A stretch of DNA of 64,000 bases, from the NCBI RefSeq assembly GCF_002940685.1, contig NZ_PNFP01000012.1:214163-278162 (forward strand), written 5' to 3'. Shown in pieces: positions 17,245-25,334 of this stretch. Source of the DNA: Ensifer adhaerens. Its GTDB lineage: Bacteria; Pseudomonadota; Alphaproteobacteria; Rhizobiales; Rhizobiaceae. The first letter of the stretch is position 1, and the number at the start of each line of letters is the position of its first letter. A program made the position numbers and the translations under genes. The notes below the pieces were generated by a model that was given only the letters and a program-made list of their open reading frames with translations, was not told the DNA's origin and did no database searches.

Positions 17245-17952
17245 ATGACGAACGGATGGGAGGAATCTGCGCAAGCCTGGATTTTCGGGCTGGGCGCCGA
17301 GGGGGATTTTGCGCGGCGCTTCGTGCTCGATGCGCCCATGCTTGAGAGGGCGCGGCAAGGCGGAGCAAGGACTGTCCTGGACGTCGGGTGCGGCGAGGGC
17401 CGGTTCTGCCGGCTGCTTGCGGCAGAGGGGATGCGCGCGGTCGGCATTGATCCCGCCGAGACGCTTGTCAGCCAGGCGCGACGACTGCATCCCGATGGTG
17501 ATTACCGCATCGCACAGGCCGAAGAGCTGCCTTTCGAGCATGCGACTTTCGATCTCGTCGTTGCCTATCTCAGCCTTATCGACATTCCCGATGTGCGGGC
17601 GGCGATCGGCGAGATGAACCGGGTGCTCCGCCCGGGCGGTCATCTGCTGATCGCTAACCTGACCAGCTTTTACAGCGCCAGCAACCCGACCGGCTGGCGC
17701 GATGGCGCCGATGGCAATCGCAGTTTCATGATCGATCACTACATGGACGAACGGTCCGACTGGATCGGCTGGGGCGATCTGCGGGTGATGAACTGGCACC
17801 GGCCGCTCAGCACCTACATGTCGCTTCTGCTGGGAGCGGGCCTGCAGTTGCGCTCCTTCGACGAACCACTGCCGCACGGCGGCGACTCGGAACAGAGGGA
17901 CCTCTTTCGAAGGGTCCCCTCGTTCCTGGTCATGGATTGGCAAAAGCCATAG
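17245..17952 (+). CDS. SAM-dependent class I methyltransferase
   Basis: A 235-residue methyltransferase of the methyltransf_11/25 type. SAM motif I is VLDVGCGEGRFCRLL, motif II ends with the acidic GIDPAE, a further block AEELPFEHATFDLVVAYLSL precedes MNRVLRPGGHLLIANLTS. The N-terminus (NGWEESAQAWIFGLGAEGDF) and the tail PSFLVMDWQK resemble small uncharacterised methyltransferases. The start at 17245 is chosen by homology; upstream codons look non-coding and the ribosome site (GGGGGCCG) is moderate. The gene converges on the S8 protease with a short hairpin between them. The methyl acceptor is unknown. Confidence 0.85.
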   Translation: MTNGWEESAQAWIFGLGAEGDFARRFVLDAPMLERARQGGARTVLDVGCGEGRFCRLLAAEGMRAVGIDPAETLVSQARRLHPDGDYRIAQAEELPFEHATFDLVVAYLSLIDIPDVRAAIGEMNRVLRPGGHLLIANLTSFYSASNPTGWRDGADGNRSFMIDHYMDERSDWIGWGDLRVMNWHRPLSTYMSLLLGAGLQLRSFDEPLPHGGDSEQRDLFRRVPSFLVMDWQKP

Positions 17953-17958
17953 CCGGCC

Positions 17959-17977
17959 AGCGCCGTTTCCCGGCGCT
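17959..17977. terminator. Short GC-rich hairpin between convergent genes
   Basis: AGCGCCG at 17959-17965 pairs with CGGCGCT at 17971-17977 just after the methyltransferase stop and 18 bp before the end of the S8 protease gene. A terminator role is plausible because of the convergent arrangement, but there is no U-run. Confidence 0.45.
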
Positions 17978-17994
17978 TGCGGTGTGCACGCGGA

Positions 17995-19374
17995 CTAGGA
18001 GCGGCAGAGCTCGCGGGCGTTCAAGACACCCCAGCCGAAGACGGGATCCTTGCCCGGGGCGCCGAGATCCTGCGTCGTCTCGGTGACGAGTCCCGCGATT
18101 TCTTCGGCCGAGAGATTGGGGTGCGATGCCCTGAGAATGGCCGCGGCGGCGGTGACGAAGGGGGCGGCAAAGGAGGTGCCGGTCTTCGGTGCGGCTCCCT
18201 CGATCGAGGCCGCCGTCCAGACGCTGGTGCCGAGTGCGGCGACATCGATATGGTCGCCTCGTCCAGCACGGCGATAGGGCCTGAAGTTGCGGTCGACAGC
18301 GGTGACCGCGATCATCGCCGGATAGGCGGCCGGGTAGACGGGCTTTGCCCGCGGGCCGTCATTGCCGGCGGCTGCCACCTGGATGATGTTCCGCTCGGCA
18401 ACGAGTGCGACCGTCTTTTCGAGCAGCAGATTGTGCGGCCCGGAGAGGCTCATATTGATGACCGTGACATTGCGCGAGGCCAGCAGATCGATGGCGCGCA
18501 CCAGATCGTAGGTCTCTGCGATGTCGGTCTCGCCTGCTTTGCGCTGGAAGGCGTCGACGGCGATCAGATGGGCATTGCCGAGCAGGCCCGGCGCACGGCT
18601 GTCGCTCCGCCCGGCGATCAGGGCTGCGACTGCGGTCCCGTGCTGGCGGCCGGATTCCGGTGCCTCCTCATCCGCCAGCCTGACGATGTCGAGTCTGACG
18701 TCCTTGAGCGAGGGATGGGCGGGGTTGATCGCTGTGTCGATCAGCCCGATGGGACCGGCGGCCGTGCAGGCCGCGCCGGCATCGGGCCAGCCGATGGCGG
18801 TGCGGACGAGCGCACAGCCGCCATCGGCGCAAGGCGCTGGTGAAGCCGCGCCTTCGTTCGGCTCAAAGTAATGGTTGAGGTCCGCGATCGCGCCGGGCGT
18901 CGCATCCGCGACCTGCTGGCGGGCATTCTCGAGCGTCATGCCGCGGGGAACGCCGAGTTTGACGATCTCGGTGCTGGAAAGGCCTACGGGCTCCCTTTCG
19001 CGCACCGCGAAGCCGCTTTCCTGAAGGCGCTGGATGGCCGCATCGTTGAGGCCGAGCGCGATGATTTCGCCGGGAACATGGGTTGCGCGGCGGGCTGGCG
19101 GACGCTGGCGCACGACACGCCGCTCCGGCGTCGCGCGAAAGAGATCAAGCAGATTGCCGCCACCGCGCCAGGTGTCGCTCGAGTTGCGATCGCTTGAACC
19201 GCGCGACGAGCCACCGCCGCCATCATCATCGTCGTCATCGTCCGCCTGGGCCTGGCTGACCCAGGCAAAGCGAACGGCCGAATTGCCGTCGCCGCCGCCA
19301 AAGGAGAGGTCCCCTGCGCCCGCTGCCAGGCCGCACAACGACAGGACGGTCAGTCGAAACAGACGGTTTTTCAA
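17995..19374 (-). CDS. Secreted subtilisin-like S8 serine protease, TTG start
   Basis: A 459-residue exported S8 peptidase. The catalytic triad is D213 (GLIDTAINPAHPS), H245 (RQHGTAVAALIAG) and S401 (GTSFAAPFVTAA), with the oxyanion Asn N338 in AAAGNDG. The N-terminus is a signal sequence (LFRLTVLSLCGLAAGAG), followed by a low-complexity Asp/Gly/Ser linker and a conserved TWRGGGNLLDLFRATPE patch, then an inhibitor-like prodomain region before the catalytic domain. The TTG at 19374 is preferred to the ATG at 19398 because AAGGAGAGAGCC is correctly spaced before it and because the paralogous gene at 25916 begins at the same point, also with TTG after AGGAGAAAGAC. It diverges from an ECF sigma gene, suggesting that envelope stress controls it. 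Confidence 0.88.
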   Translation of the reverse strand: MKNRLFRLTVLSLCGLAAGAGDLSFGGGDGNSAVRFAWVSQAQADDDDDDDGGGGSSRGSSDRNSSDTWRGGGNLLDLFRATPERRVVRQRPPARRATHVPGEIIALGLNDAAIQRLQESGFAVREREPVGLSSTEIVKLGVPRGMTLENARQQVADATPGAIADLNHYFEPNEGAASPAPCADGGCALVRTAIGWPDAGAACTAAGPIGLIDTAINPAHPSLKDVRLDIVRLADEEAPESGRQHGTAVAALIAGRSDSRAPGLLGNAHLIAVDAFQRKAGETDIAETYDLVRAIDLLASRNVTVINMSLSGPHNLLLEKTVALVAERNIIQVAAAGNDGPRAKPVYPAAYPAMIAVTAVDRNFRPYRRAGRGDHIDVAALGTSVWTAASIEGAAPKTGTSFAAPFVTAAAAILRASHPNLSAEEIAGLVTETTQDLGAPGKDPVFGWGVLNARELCRS

Positions 19375-19531
19375 GGCTCTCTCCTTGTGTAGCGGCATCC
19401 GAAAACGAAAGCTTACCGTGAACGAAAGGACCATAAGTGGTGACTTTCGGGTGCACTTCCCATAACGCTCAACGGATGAATGGACAAATTATTCCACCGG
19501 TGACGAAGGGCGGCGCCGAAAGGAGCGCGCG

Positions 19532-20074
19532 ATGAGCGATCCGACCATCGCCTTTGGCGAGCGCCTGGTCGCGTTTCTGCCGAACCTGCGCCGCTTTGCC
19601 ATTTCGCTTTGCCGGTCGCGGGACGTGGCCGACGATCTGGTGCAGGCCGCCTGCGAAAAGGCGCTTGCCGGTTCTGACCGCTTCGAGCAAGGCACGCGCT
19701 TCGACGCTTGGATGTTCCGCATCCTGCGCAATCTCTGGATCGACCAGCTGCGCCGGCAGAAGACCGCCGGCCCGACGGAAGAGATCGAGGCGCAGGCTGA
19801 ACTTGCCGTTCCCTCCGGCGAGGCCGGGAGTGAGGCGCGCATGGCGCTGAAGAGCGTGGCGGCGGCGATCGACGGCCTGGTGCTGGAACAGCGCGAAGTG
19901 CTGATCCTCACCTGCGTCGAGGAGCTTTCCTACAAGGAGGCAGCCGAGGTCCTCGGCATTCCGATCGGAACCGTCATGAGCAGGCTTGCCCGGGCGCGCA
20001 AAAATCTTGCGGAGGCAACGGGAATAGAACCGCCGGTCGCGCGTTCACAGGACATGAGAGGCGGGACAAGATGA
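19532..20074 (+). CDS. ECF-family RNA polymerase sigma factor
   Basis: A 180-residue sigma-70 family protein with only regions 2 and 4. Region 2 shows LRRFAISLCRSRDVADDLVQ and FDAWMFRILRNLWIDQLRR; region 4 shows LVLEQREVLILTCVEELSYK and AAEVLGIPIGTVMSRLARAR. AAGGAGCGCGCG precedes the ATG. The anti-sigma gene follows with a 4-bp overlap, the usual arrangement for membrane-sequestered ECF factors. The S8 protease gene is divergent across a 157-bp region, so it may be a target. The -35/-10 elements it recognises could not be settled by eye. Confidence 0.92.
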   Translation: MSDPTIAFGERLVAFLPNLRRFAISLCRSRDVADDLVQAACEKALAGSDRFEQGTRFDAWMFRILRNLWIDQLRRQKTAGPTEEIEAQAELAVPSGEAGSEARMALKSVAAAIDGLVLEQREVLILTCVEELSYKEAAEVLGIPIGTVMSRLARARKNLAEATGIEPPVARSQDMRGGTR

Positions 20075-20868
20075 GCGACACGGAATTCAGCGATGAGATC
20101 TTGATGGCGTTTGCCGACGGCGAACTCGACGAGGAGACGACGCGCCGTGTCGAGGCGGCGTTGGAAACGGACGACGACGTGATGGCGCGCGTCGCGATGT
20201 TCATGGAAACGCGCGCCGCGGCAAGCGAGGCGCTGAAGCCGGTGCTCGACGAGCCGGTACCGGACGAACTGGTTGCCAAGGTGCGCGCCATGGCGGCGGC
20301 GAGCGGCGCAGCGCGCGCGGCGGATGCACCGACGGCAGCCGGCGACAATGTCGTGGCCTTCCGGCGCCCTGCCGATCAGCCGGCGTCGCCGCGTGGTGGC
20401 CCGTCGCGGCTGCTGATGGCGATGGCCGCTTCCTTGCTCGTCGTCGTTGGCGGCGCCGGCGGCTACCTGCTTCGCGGCGGCGGGCTGGCGGATGCCGGCT
20501 CGGTACACGTGGCCGGCACAGTCGGCCCGGCGCTCTCTGCCATCCTCGACCAGGCAGCCTCGGGAGAAGACGTTGCTGTTGGCGAAGGGAAGGGGACGGT
20601 GCGGCTGGTGTCGGCCTTCGAGCTCGGCTCGGGGCAGCTCTGCCGCGAATACGAACTCACGCAGCCCGGCGAACCCGGCCTCGTTTCGGTCGCATGCCGA
20701 AGGGCCAACGTCTGGCAGACGCGGCTCGCCGTCGCCAGGCCGGAGGGCGGCGACGGATACGCGCCCGCCTCGTCGCTCGAGACCGTCGATGCCTTCCTGA
20801 CCTCGATCGGTGCCGGGCAGCCGCTCGATGCGGACGCCGAGAAGAAGGCGCTCGCCGCTTCGAAGTGA
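20071..20868 (+). CDS. Membrane anti-sigma factor
   Basis: A 265-residue protein with a cytoplasmic N-terminal domain (FSDEILMAFADGELDEETTR, the acidic start typical of anti-sigma proteins), an Ala-rich linker, one transmembrane segment at roughly residues 112-130 (RLLMAMAASLLVVVGGAGGY) and a periplasmic C-terminal domain of about 130 residues with two cysteines. The ATGA overlap with the sigma gene indicates coupled translation. No classic HxxxCxxC zinc motif is present in the N-terminal part, so it does not belong to the ZAS redox type. It probably holds the ECF sigma at the membrane until an envelope signal releases it. Confidence 0.85.
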   Translation: MSDTEFSDEILMAFADGELDEETTRRVEAALETDDDVMARVAMFMETRAAASEALKPVLDEPVPDELVAKVRAMAAASGAARAADAPTAAGDNVVAFRRPADQPASPRGGPSRLLMAMAASLLVVVGGAGGYLLRGGGLADAGSVHVAGTVGPALSAILDQAASGEDVAVGEGKGTVRLVSAFELGSGQLCREYELTQPGEPGLVSVACRRANVWQTRLAVARPEGGDGYAPASSLETVDAFLTSIGAGQPLDADAEKKALAASK

Positions 20869-20915
20869 GCGCGTGATGTTGAGGCATCCGCGCGGGGTGC
20901 CGAGCCTCTGCCCTG

Positions 20916-21398
20916 CTAGAGCGGGACCGAAAGCCCGACCTTCACCGGATCCATCGTCACGAAAGTGCGAAAGCGCTTGATGTTCGCATTGCCGAAGAAC
21001 ATGCGGCGGGTGAAGGCCTCGTAGTCGGCCATGGTCGGCACGATGACGACGAGCATGAAATCGACATCGCCGGTCACGTAATAGCATTGCTGCACTTCGG
21101 GTGCCGCGGTAAATGCCGCTTTCGCCGCGTCGAGCAGCGCGATCTGCTCGCTCTCGACCTCCACCTCCACCAGGATCGTCAGCGCCTGGTTGACGCTGAC
21201 CGGATCGATCAGCGCGACATTGGCGCGGATGACGGCTGCTTCCTCCATGCGCTTGATCCGCCGCTGGACGGCTGGCGCCGACAGATTGACCGCCTCGCCG
21301 ATCTGGCGTTGCGGCGTCGTGTTGTCCTTCTGCAGGATGGCAAGGATCGCGAGATCGAAACGATCGAGCTCGACCTGGGGTTTCTTCGACGGGGCCAT
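20916..21398 (-). CDS. Lrp/AsnC-family transcriptional regulator
   Basis: A 160-residue Lrp/AsnC regulator. The HTH is at about residues 13-62 (LDRFDLAILAILQKDNTTPQ, NLSAPAVQRRIKRMEEAAVI) and the ligand-binding RAM domain follows (LTILVEVEVESEQ, VQQCYYVTGDVDFMLVVIVP, RTFVTMDPVKVG). The start at 21398 follows GAAAGGCACCGG. It diverges from dpaL, so it probably senses an amino acid, plausibly 2,3-diaminopropionate or a related compound, and controls the dpaL operon. A TGCAT-CC-ATGCA dyad lies in the shared promoter region. Confidence 0.92.
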   Translation of the reverse strand: MAPSKKPQVELDRFDLAILAILQKDNTTPQRQIGEAVNLSAPAVQRRIKRMEEAAVIRANVALIDPVSVNQALTILVEVEVESEQIALLDAAKAAFTAAPEVQQCYYVTGDVDFMLVVIVPTMADYEAFTRRMFFGNANIKRFRTFVTMDPVKVGLSVPL

Positions 21399-21474
21399 CC
21401 GGTGCCTTTCGGTTCGCGGGGTCGGAGCGGCTGCGCGCAACACACCATGCGTCGGCCCCTCAGCTTTACAAACT

Positions 21475-21486
21475 TGCATCCATGCA
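21475..21486. promoter_or_regulatory. Candidate operator in the Lrp/dpaL divergent promoter
   Basis: TGCATCCATGCA is a perfect 5+5 dyad with a 2-bp centre, 77 bp from both gene starts (21398 and 21553). Its central position between divergent genes makes it a candidate Lrp/AsnC site, but Lrp-type operators are degenerate and this is only one copy. Confidence 0.4.
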
Positions 21487-21552
21487 TCTCATTTAGAGCG
21501 CAATTCTCGGCAGCGATGAAATAGATTTTCGTGAACCTACGGAGATTGCACC

Positions 21553-22758
21553 ATGTTTCTTGCCAATACCCTTGCCGAATTCGGCCGCCCCCTGCTGCCC
21601 GAAGATGCGGAGATGCTGTCGCTCGCGGCCGCCGCCGATGTCGAACAACAGCTCGCCCGGCGTCCCGATCACAGGCCGACACCGCTTCATGCCTTGCCCG
21701 CTCTGGCCGGTGAACTCGGTCTTGCCGGCGTCTTCGTCAAGGACGAGGGGTATCGTCTGGGACTCGGCAGCTTCAAGGCGCTCGGCGGTTCCTATGCGGT
21801 GATCCGGCTGGTGGTCGAGGAGGCGGAACGGCGCCTCGGCCGCAGTGTCGATCCTGACGAGCTGGAACAGCCCGAGGTCCGGGCGATTGCCGCGGCGATG
21901 ACGTTTGGCTGTGCCACCGACGGCAATCACGGCCGCTCGGTCGCCATGGGCGCCAGGCTGGTCGGTGCGAAATCGGTCATCTTCGTGCATGCGGGCGTCA
22001 GCGAGAAGCGCATCGACGCGATCGCTGCTTACGGCGCCGAGATCGTTCGGGTCGCCGGGACCTATGACGATTCCGTGCGCGAGGCAGCAAGGGTTTGCGA
22101 CGACAACGGCTGGACGGTCGTCTCGGACACGACATGGTCGGGCTACGAGTACATTCCCGGCCTGGTGATGCAGGGCTATACGGCGCTGCTCAGCGAGGCG
22201 CTGCGGCAGATGGAGGAGCCGCCGACCCATGTGTTCGTGCAGGCCGGCGTCGGCGGCATCGCCGCGGCCACCGCCGGACATCTGGCCGTGCGCTATGGGG
22301 CGGAGCGGCCGCGTTTCGTCGTTGTCGATCCGGCCCGCGCGGCCTGTCTCTACGAGAGCGCGAGCGCCGGCCGTCCCGTCAAGGTGGAGCATGGCGAGCC
22401 GACGATCATGGCGATGCTCGAATGCTACGAGCCGTCGCTCGTTGCCTGGCGTATCCTGTCGCGTGTCGCCGATGCCTTCATGACCGTCGAGGAGGAGGAC
22501 GCCGTTTCGGTCATGAACCGGCTGGCGCGGCCGCAGCGCGCCGACCCGGCGATCGTCTCAGGCGAAAGCGGCGGCGTCGGCCTGGCGGGGCTGCTTGCGG
22601 TGGCCCGCGATCCGGCGCTGCGCCAAGCGCTCGGATTGACCGCGCAGTCGCGCGTCTTCGTCATCAATACCGAGGGCGCGACTGATCCTGAGCGCTACGC
22701 CGCCCTTGTCGGCCTGTCGTCCGAAGCTGTCGCGAACACACCGAACGAGAGAGGGTGA
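21553..22758 (+). CDS. dpaL: Diaminopropionate ammonia-lyase
   Basis: A 401-residue PLP-dependent fold-II enzyme that converts 2,3-diaminopropionate to pyruvate and two ammonia. The PLP lysine is K75 in LGLGSFKALGGSY, preceded by the family-typical HRPTPLHALPALAGELGLA and VFVKDEG. TFGCATDGNHGRSVAMGAR, DTTWSGYEYIPGLVMQGYT and FVQAGVGGIAAATAGHL (phosphate-binding glycine loop) are all present, and the C-terminal FVINTEGATDPERY is diagnostic for DpaL. It starts the operon with two M20-type hydrolases and is controlled by the divergent Lrp gene. The set suggests degradation of a diaminopropionate-containing or N-carbamoylated compound and release of nitrogen. Confidence 0.9.
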   Translation: MFLANTLAEFGRPLLPEDAEMLSLAAAADVEQQLARRPDHRPTPLHALPALAGELGLAGVFVKDEGYRLGLGSFKALGGSYAVIRLVVEEAERRLGRSVDPDELEQPEVRAIAAAMTFGCATDGNHGRSVAMGARLVGAKSVIFVHAGVSEKRIDAIAAYGAEIVRVAGTYDDSVREAARVCDDNGWTVVSDTTWSGYEYIPGLVMQGYTALLSEALRQMEEPPTHVFVQAGVGGIAAATAGHLAVRYGAERPRFVVVDPARAACLYESASAGRPVKVEHGEPTIMAMLECYEPSLVAWRILSRVADAFMTVEEEDAVSVMNRLARPQRADPAIVSGESGGVGLAGLLAVARDPALRQALGLTAQSRVFVINTEGATDPERYAALVGLSSEAVANTPNERG

Positions 22759-22761
22759 CCC

Positions 22762-23937
22762 ATGACGGGAATGGATTTCGACCGGCTTCAGAAGGACATG
22801 ACCACCTGGCGTCGCGACCTGCACGCCCACCCGGAGTTCGGCTTCGAGGAACAGCGCACCGCGTCCTTCGTGGCGTCGAAGCTTCGGGAGTTCGGGCTCG
22901 ACGAGGTGGTGGAAGGCGTCGGCGGCACCGGTGTCGTCGGCCGGCTGAAACGCGGCAGCGGCAACCGCGCTGTCGCACTTCGGGCCGACATGGATGCGCT
23001 GCGCATAGCGGAGCAGGGAGAGCTTTCCTACCGATCGACGAAGCCCGGCACCATGCATGCCTGCGGCCATGACGGTCACACGGCGATGCTGCTCGGCGCC
23101 GCCAGGATGCTTTGCGAAGACGGCGGTTTCGATGGTACCGCGTGCTTTATCTTCCAGCCGGCGGAGGAGTGGGGCAAGGGCGCGCTCGCGATGCTTGAAG
23201 ACGGCCTGATGGAGCGTTTCCCCTTCGACGAGATCTACGGTCTGCACAACATGCCGGGGCTGCCGGTCGGCCGTTTCGAGACCCGCGTCGGCGCGATCAT
23301 GTCGGCGGAGGACAATTTCGAGATCGTGCTGAAGGGCGTCGGCGGGCATGCGGCCCGGCCGCACTGGGGCAACGAGACGCTGGTCGCCGCCTGCGCCACC
23401 GTCGTCAATCTGCAGACAATCGTTTCGCGCCGCCTGTCGCCGACCGATATCGGCGTCGTCTCGGTGACCGAGCTTCTGACCGACGGCACGCGCAATGCCT
23501 TGCCCGGTCTCGCCCGCATTCTCGGCGATGCCCGCAGCTTCCGTCCCGAGGTCAGCGCCAAGATCGAGGCGGAGATGCGCGTGATCGCCAAAGGCACGGC
23601 GGATGCCTATGGCTGCGAGGTCGAGGTCAACTACACGCGCGAATTCGTGCCGCTCACCAACGACCCCACCTTGACCGGTCATGCCTTTGCTGCGGCCGAA
23701 GCGGTGTTCGGGGCGGAGAATGTCGCAACCGCCGCCGAGCCGATGACCGGTTCGGAGGATTTCGCGCGCTTCCTCGAGCACGTGCCGGGCTGCTTCGTCT
23801 TCATCGGCAACGGCGAGGCGTCGGCGCCGCTGCACAATCCGCGTTACGACTTCAACGACGAGGCCCTGATCTTCGGTGCCCGCTACCACGCCGAAATCGT
23901 CAGGCAGAGACTGGCCCCGGCCGACAGCCAGTCATGA
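22762..23937 (+). CDS. M20 family amidohydrolase (HipO-like)
   Basis: A 391-residue M20D metallo-amidohydrolase. It has WRRDLHAHPEFGFEEQRTAS, HACGHDGHTAMLLGAA (metal ligands), FQPAEEWGKGALAMLEDG (catalytic Glu), the lid-domain GGHAARPHWGNET and the C-terminal MTGSEDFARFLEHVPGCF with LHNPRYDFNDEA. It begins 3 bp after dpaL with GAGAGGGTGACC as ribosome site and overlaps the next gene's open frame. In this operon it probably frees an amino acid from an N-acyl or amide conjugate. It is about as long as the M20 protein at 2467 and the two share the family motifs, but they belong to unrelated operons. Confidence 0.9.
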   Translation: MTGMDFDRLQKDMTTWRRDLHAHPEFGFEEQRTASFVASKLREFGLDEVVEGVGGTGVVGRLKRGSGNRAVALRADMDALRIAEQGELSYRSTKPGTMHACGHDGHTAMLLGAARMLCEDGGFDGTACFIFQPAEEWGKGALAMLEDGLMERFPFDEIYGLHNMPGLPVGRFETRVGAIMSAEDNFEIVLKGVGGHAARPHWGNETLVAACATVVNLQTIVSRRLSPTDIGVVSVTELLTDGTRNALPGLARILGDARSFRPEVSAKIEAEMRVIAKGTADAYGCEVEVNYTREFVPLTNDPTLTGHAFAAAEAVFGAENVATAAEPMTGSEDFARFLEHVPGCFVFIGNGEASAPLHNPRYDFNDEALIFGARYHAEIVRQRLAPADSQS

Positions 23938-23966
23938 GCAGAAATTCAAATGAAAGCAGGACAGAG

Positions 23967-25217
23967 ATGCCAGTTTCTTCCATCGACGCTGTGCGGCTGA
24001 TCGGCCGCATCCGTGAACTCGGCGAAATCGGCCGCGATGCGGAGGGGCGACTGACCCGGCTTGCCGGGTCCGACAACGACAAGGCCGGTCGCGATCGCCT
24101 TGTCGCCTGGATCGAGGCGGCAGGACTCGACGTTGCGGTCGACCGTATCGGCAACATCTTCGGCATCTGGCGCGGCGAGGAGAACCGCGGCGAAGGGCCG
24201 ATCATGCTCGGCTCGCACATCGATACGGTCATCAATGCCGGCATCTATGACGGATGTTATGGCGTACTCGCCGCGCTCGAAGTAATCGAGACGCTGAAGG
24301 ACCGTGGCGTGACGCCGGCCCGACCGATCGTCGTTGCCGCCTTTACCAATGAGGAGGGCGTGCGTTTTGCGCCCGACATGCTCGGCTCGCTCGTCTATGT
24401 CGGCGGCCTGCCGCTGGACGCAGCGCTCGCGACCATCGGCACGGATGGCTCGTCGCTGGGCGAGGAACTCGAGCGGATTGGCTATGCCGGCAACGTCGAG
24501 CCGGGCTTCCTTGCGCCCCACGCCTATGTCGAGCTCCATATCGAGCAGGGGCCGGTGCTGCAGCGCGAGGGCTTTGCGATCGGTGCCGTCGAGAACCTGC
24601 AGGGCATTTCCTGGCAGCGCGTCACGATCGATGGCATTGCCAACCACGCCGGCACCACGCCGATGGCTATGCGCAGCGATGCCGGTCTTGCCGCCGCCCG
24701 CGTTGGCCTGCTTCTGCGCGAGCATATCGCCCGGTCGAACGCGCCGAGTGTCGCGACCATCGGCACCATGCGTTTCGAGCCCGACGCGATCAACGTCATC
24801 CCATCGCGTGCCGTCTTCACCGTCGATCTGCGCGATCCGGACGAGGATCGGCTGCAGGCGCTCGAAGCGGCGTTTTCGGACTTTCTGGTGCGCATCGGCG
24901 CGGAAGAGGGGGTTACGATCTCGGTCGAGCGGCTTGCACGCTTCCAGCCGGTCGTCTTCGACCAGGGCATCGTCGAGGCGATCGAGGCTTCGGCCAGCGC
25001 GCGAGGCCTCAAGAGCCGGCGCATGACCTCTGGCGCCGGTCATGATGCCCAGATGATCGCCCGCATCGCGCCGACGGCGATGATCTTCGTCCCAAGCCGC
25101 GACGGCATCAGCCACAATCCGCGCGAACACACGGAGCCGGGCGATCTGGTGGCCGGCGCCAACGTGCTGCTCGATGTGGTCGAGCGGATTGCTTGCAGCG
25201 GCTGGAAAGGCAGATAG
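23967..25217 (+). CDS. Zn-dependent hydrolase, N-carbamoyl-amino-acid hydrolase/allantoate amidohydrolase type
   Basis: A 416-residue M20-superfamily enzyme of the HyuC/AllC group, which removes carbamoyl groups to give an amino acid, CO2 and ammonia. Blocks: GSDNDKAGRDRLVAWIEAAG, MLGSHIDTVINAGIYDGCYG with two metal ligands, AAFTNEEGVRFAPDMLGS, YVELHIEQGPVLQREG, the NHAGTTPMAMRSDAG lid, SGAGHDAQMIARIAP and GISHNPREHTEPGDL. The ATG at 23967 has AGGACAG before it; an upstream in-frame ATG at 23934 overlaps the previous stop (ATGA) and cannot be excluded. Last gene of the dpaL operon; together the three enzymes could strip carbamoyl and acyl groups and then deaminate. Confidence 0.88.
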   Translation: MPVSSIDAVRLIGRIRELGEIGRDAEGRLTRLAGSDNDKAGRDRLVAWIEAAGLDVAVDRIGNIFGIWRGEENRGEGPIMLGSHIDTVINAGIYDGCYGVLAALEVIETLKDRGVTPARPIVVAAFTNEEGVRFAPDMLGSLVYVGGLPLDAALATIGTDGSSLGEELERIGYAGNVEPGFLAPHAYVELHIEQGPVLQREGFAIGAVENLQGISWQRVTIDGIANHAGTTPMAMRSDAGLAAARVGLLLREHIARSNAPSVATIGTMRFEPDAINVIPSRAVFTVDLRDPDEDRLQALEAAFSDFLVRIGAEEGVTISVERLARFQPVVFDQGIVEAIEASASARGLKSRRMTSGAGHDAQMIARIAPTAMIFVPSRDGISHNPREHTEPGDLVAGANVLLDVVERIACSGWKGR

Positions 25218-25334
25218 GAACGGGCGCGGTTTTCACGTATCAGAACCCGTCTCTGCACGCACATCCGGAGTCCGGTGTCGAGAAAGAGCGCAGGTCCCCT
25301 TCGTTGCCACGAAGTTGACCTCAATTCAGCGGCC

